Source: Betaproteobacteria bacterium UBA6910
Lineage (GTDB): Bacteria > Pseudomonadota > Gammaproteobacteria > Burkholderiales > UBA6910
Direction: 5' to 3'
NCBI GenBank assembly: GCA_002451065.1
Contig: DKBC01000040.1
Coordinates: 3,106-8,389 of the forward strand
Length of the DNA: 5,284 nt
Made by a program: the position numbers and the translations under genes. Positions 5,171-5,284 of this stretch are shown piece after piece. Numbering within the stretch: the stretch's first letter is position 1; the number at the start of each line of letters is the position of its first letter. Below the pieces are notes generated by a model. The model worked only from the letters and a program-made list of their open reading frames with translations, did no database searches and was not told where the DNA came from.

Positions 5171-5284
5171 CAAGAAATGGTGATGAAAAGTGGTGATGAA
5201 AAGTGGTGATGAGAAATGGTGATAGGTAGCTTTGGCAGGAGCTGCTTTCCTATCACCAGTAATCATCACCAGTAATCATCACCA
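5165..5284. repeat. 13-bp-period tandem array with inverted right arm, starting at the DUF3047 stop codon
   Basis: Five plus-strand units of TGGTGAT plus six bases run from 5165 to 5229: TGGTGACAAGAAA, TGGTGATGAAAAG twice, TGGTGATGAGAAA, TGGTGATAGGTAG. On the minus strand, TGGTGAT units start at 5284, 5271 and 5258, again exactly 13 apart, with GATTAC as the six-base filler. The arms meet in a perfect 10-bp stem, TGGTGATAGG (5217-5226) with CCTATCACCA (5249-5258), around a 22-base centre. The TGA at 5168-5170 of unit one is the stop of the DUF3047 gene. The right arm may continue beyond the window. Confidence 0.8.

Noticed and set aside
5069..5269. Small minus-strand open frame through the terminal repeat
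   Set aside because: Half of it translates the 13-bp repeat and the rest is antisense to the DUF3047 gene.
5165..5284. CRISPR array
   Set aside because: Units are 13 bp with six-base, similar fillers and an inverted right arm; there are no 25-40 bp repeats, unique spacers or cas genes.

Overview
This is a GC-rich (roughly 60-65%, by eye) window of bacterial chromosome, most likely from a betaproteobacterium or a close relative. QueG, TsaE and the AmiB/AmiC-type amidase all read like proteobacterial proteins. A queG gene divergent from a tsaE-amiC pair is an arrangement I associate with Betaproteobacteria. No phage, plasmid, CRISPR, rRNA or tRNA sequence was found.

Layout. Positions 1-593 (minus) hold the N-terminal part of a DUF2339 multi-pass membrane protein that runs off the left edge. 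A repeat-rich gap (594-770) follows, then queG (minus, 771-1853), which encodes the last enzyme of queuosine synthesis. From about 1848 on the plus strand lies tsaE (t6A tRNA modification ATPase). It overlaps slightly with amiC (2336-3607), a secreted cell-wall amidase with AMIN and Amidase_3 domains. After a gap with two kinds of repeat come a secreted thermonuclease-like protein (3793-4320) and a DUF3047 putative lipoprotein (4388-5170). The window ends in a 13-bp-period tandem and inverted repeat.

How the genes relate. QueG and TsaE both act on the tRNA anticodon loop (positions 34 and 37). tsaE and amiC are probably cotranscribed, with a candidate extra promoter inside tsaE. The last two genes both carry export signals but have no evident functional tie.

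The protein-coding content is ordinary. The unusual part is the DNA between genes: short GGTGA-based repeats built on 7-bp or 13-bp periods, arranged as inverted arrays. The TGA stop codons of queG, amiC and the DUF3047 gene each lie inside the first repeat unit. A different, REP/MITE-like inverted repeat supplies the probable ATG of the nuclease gene. I see no convincing new enzymatic or defence system.
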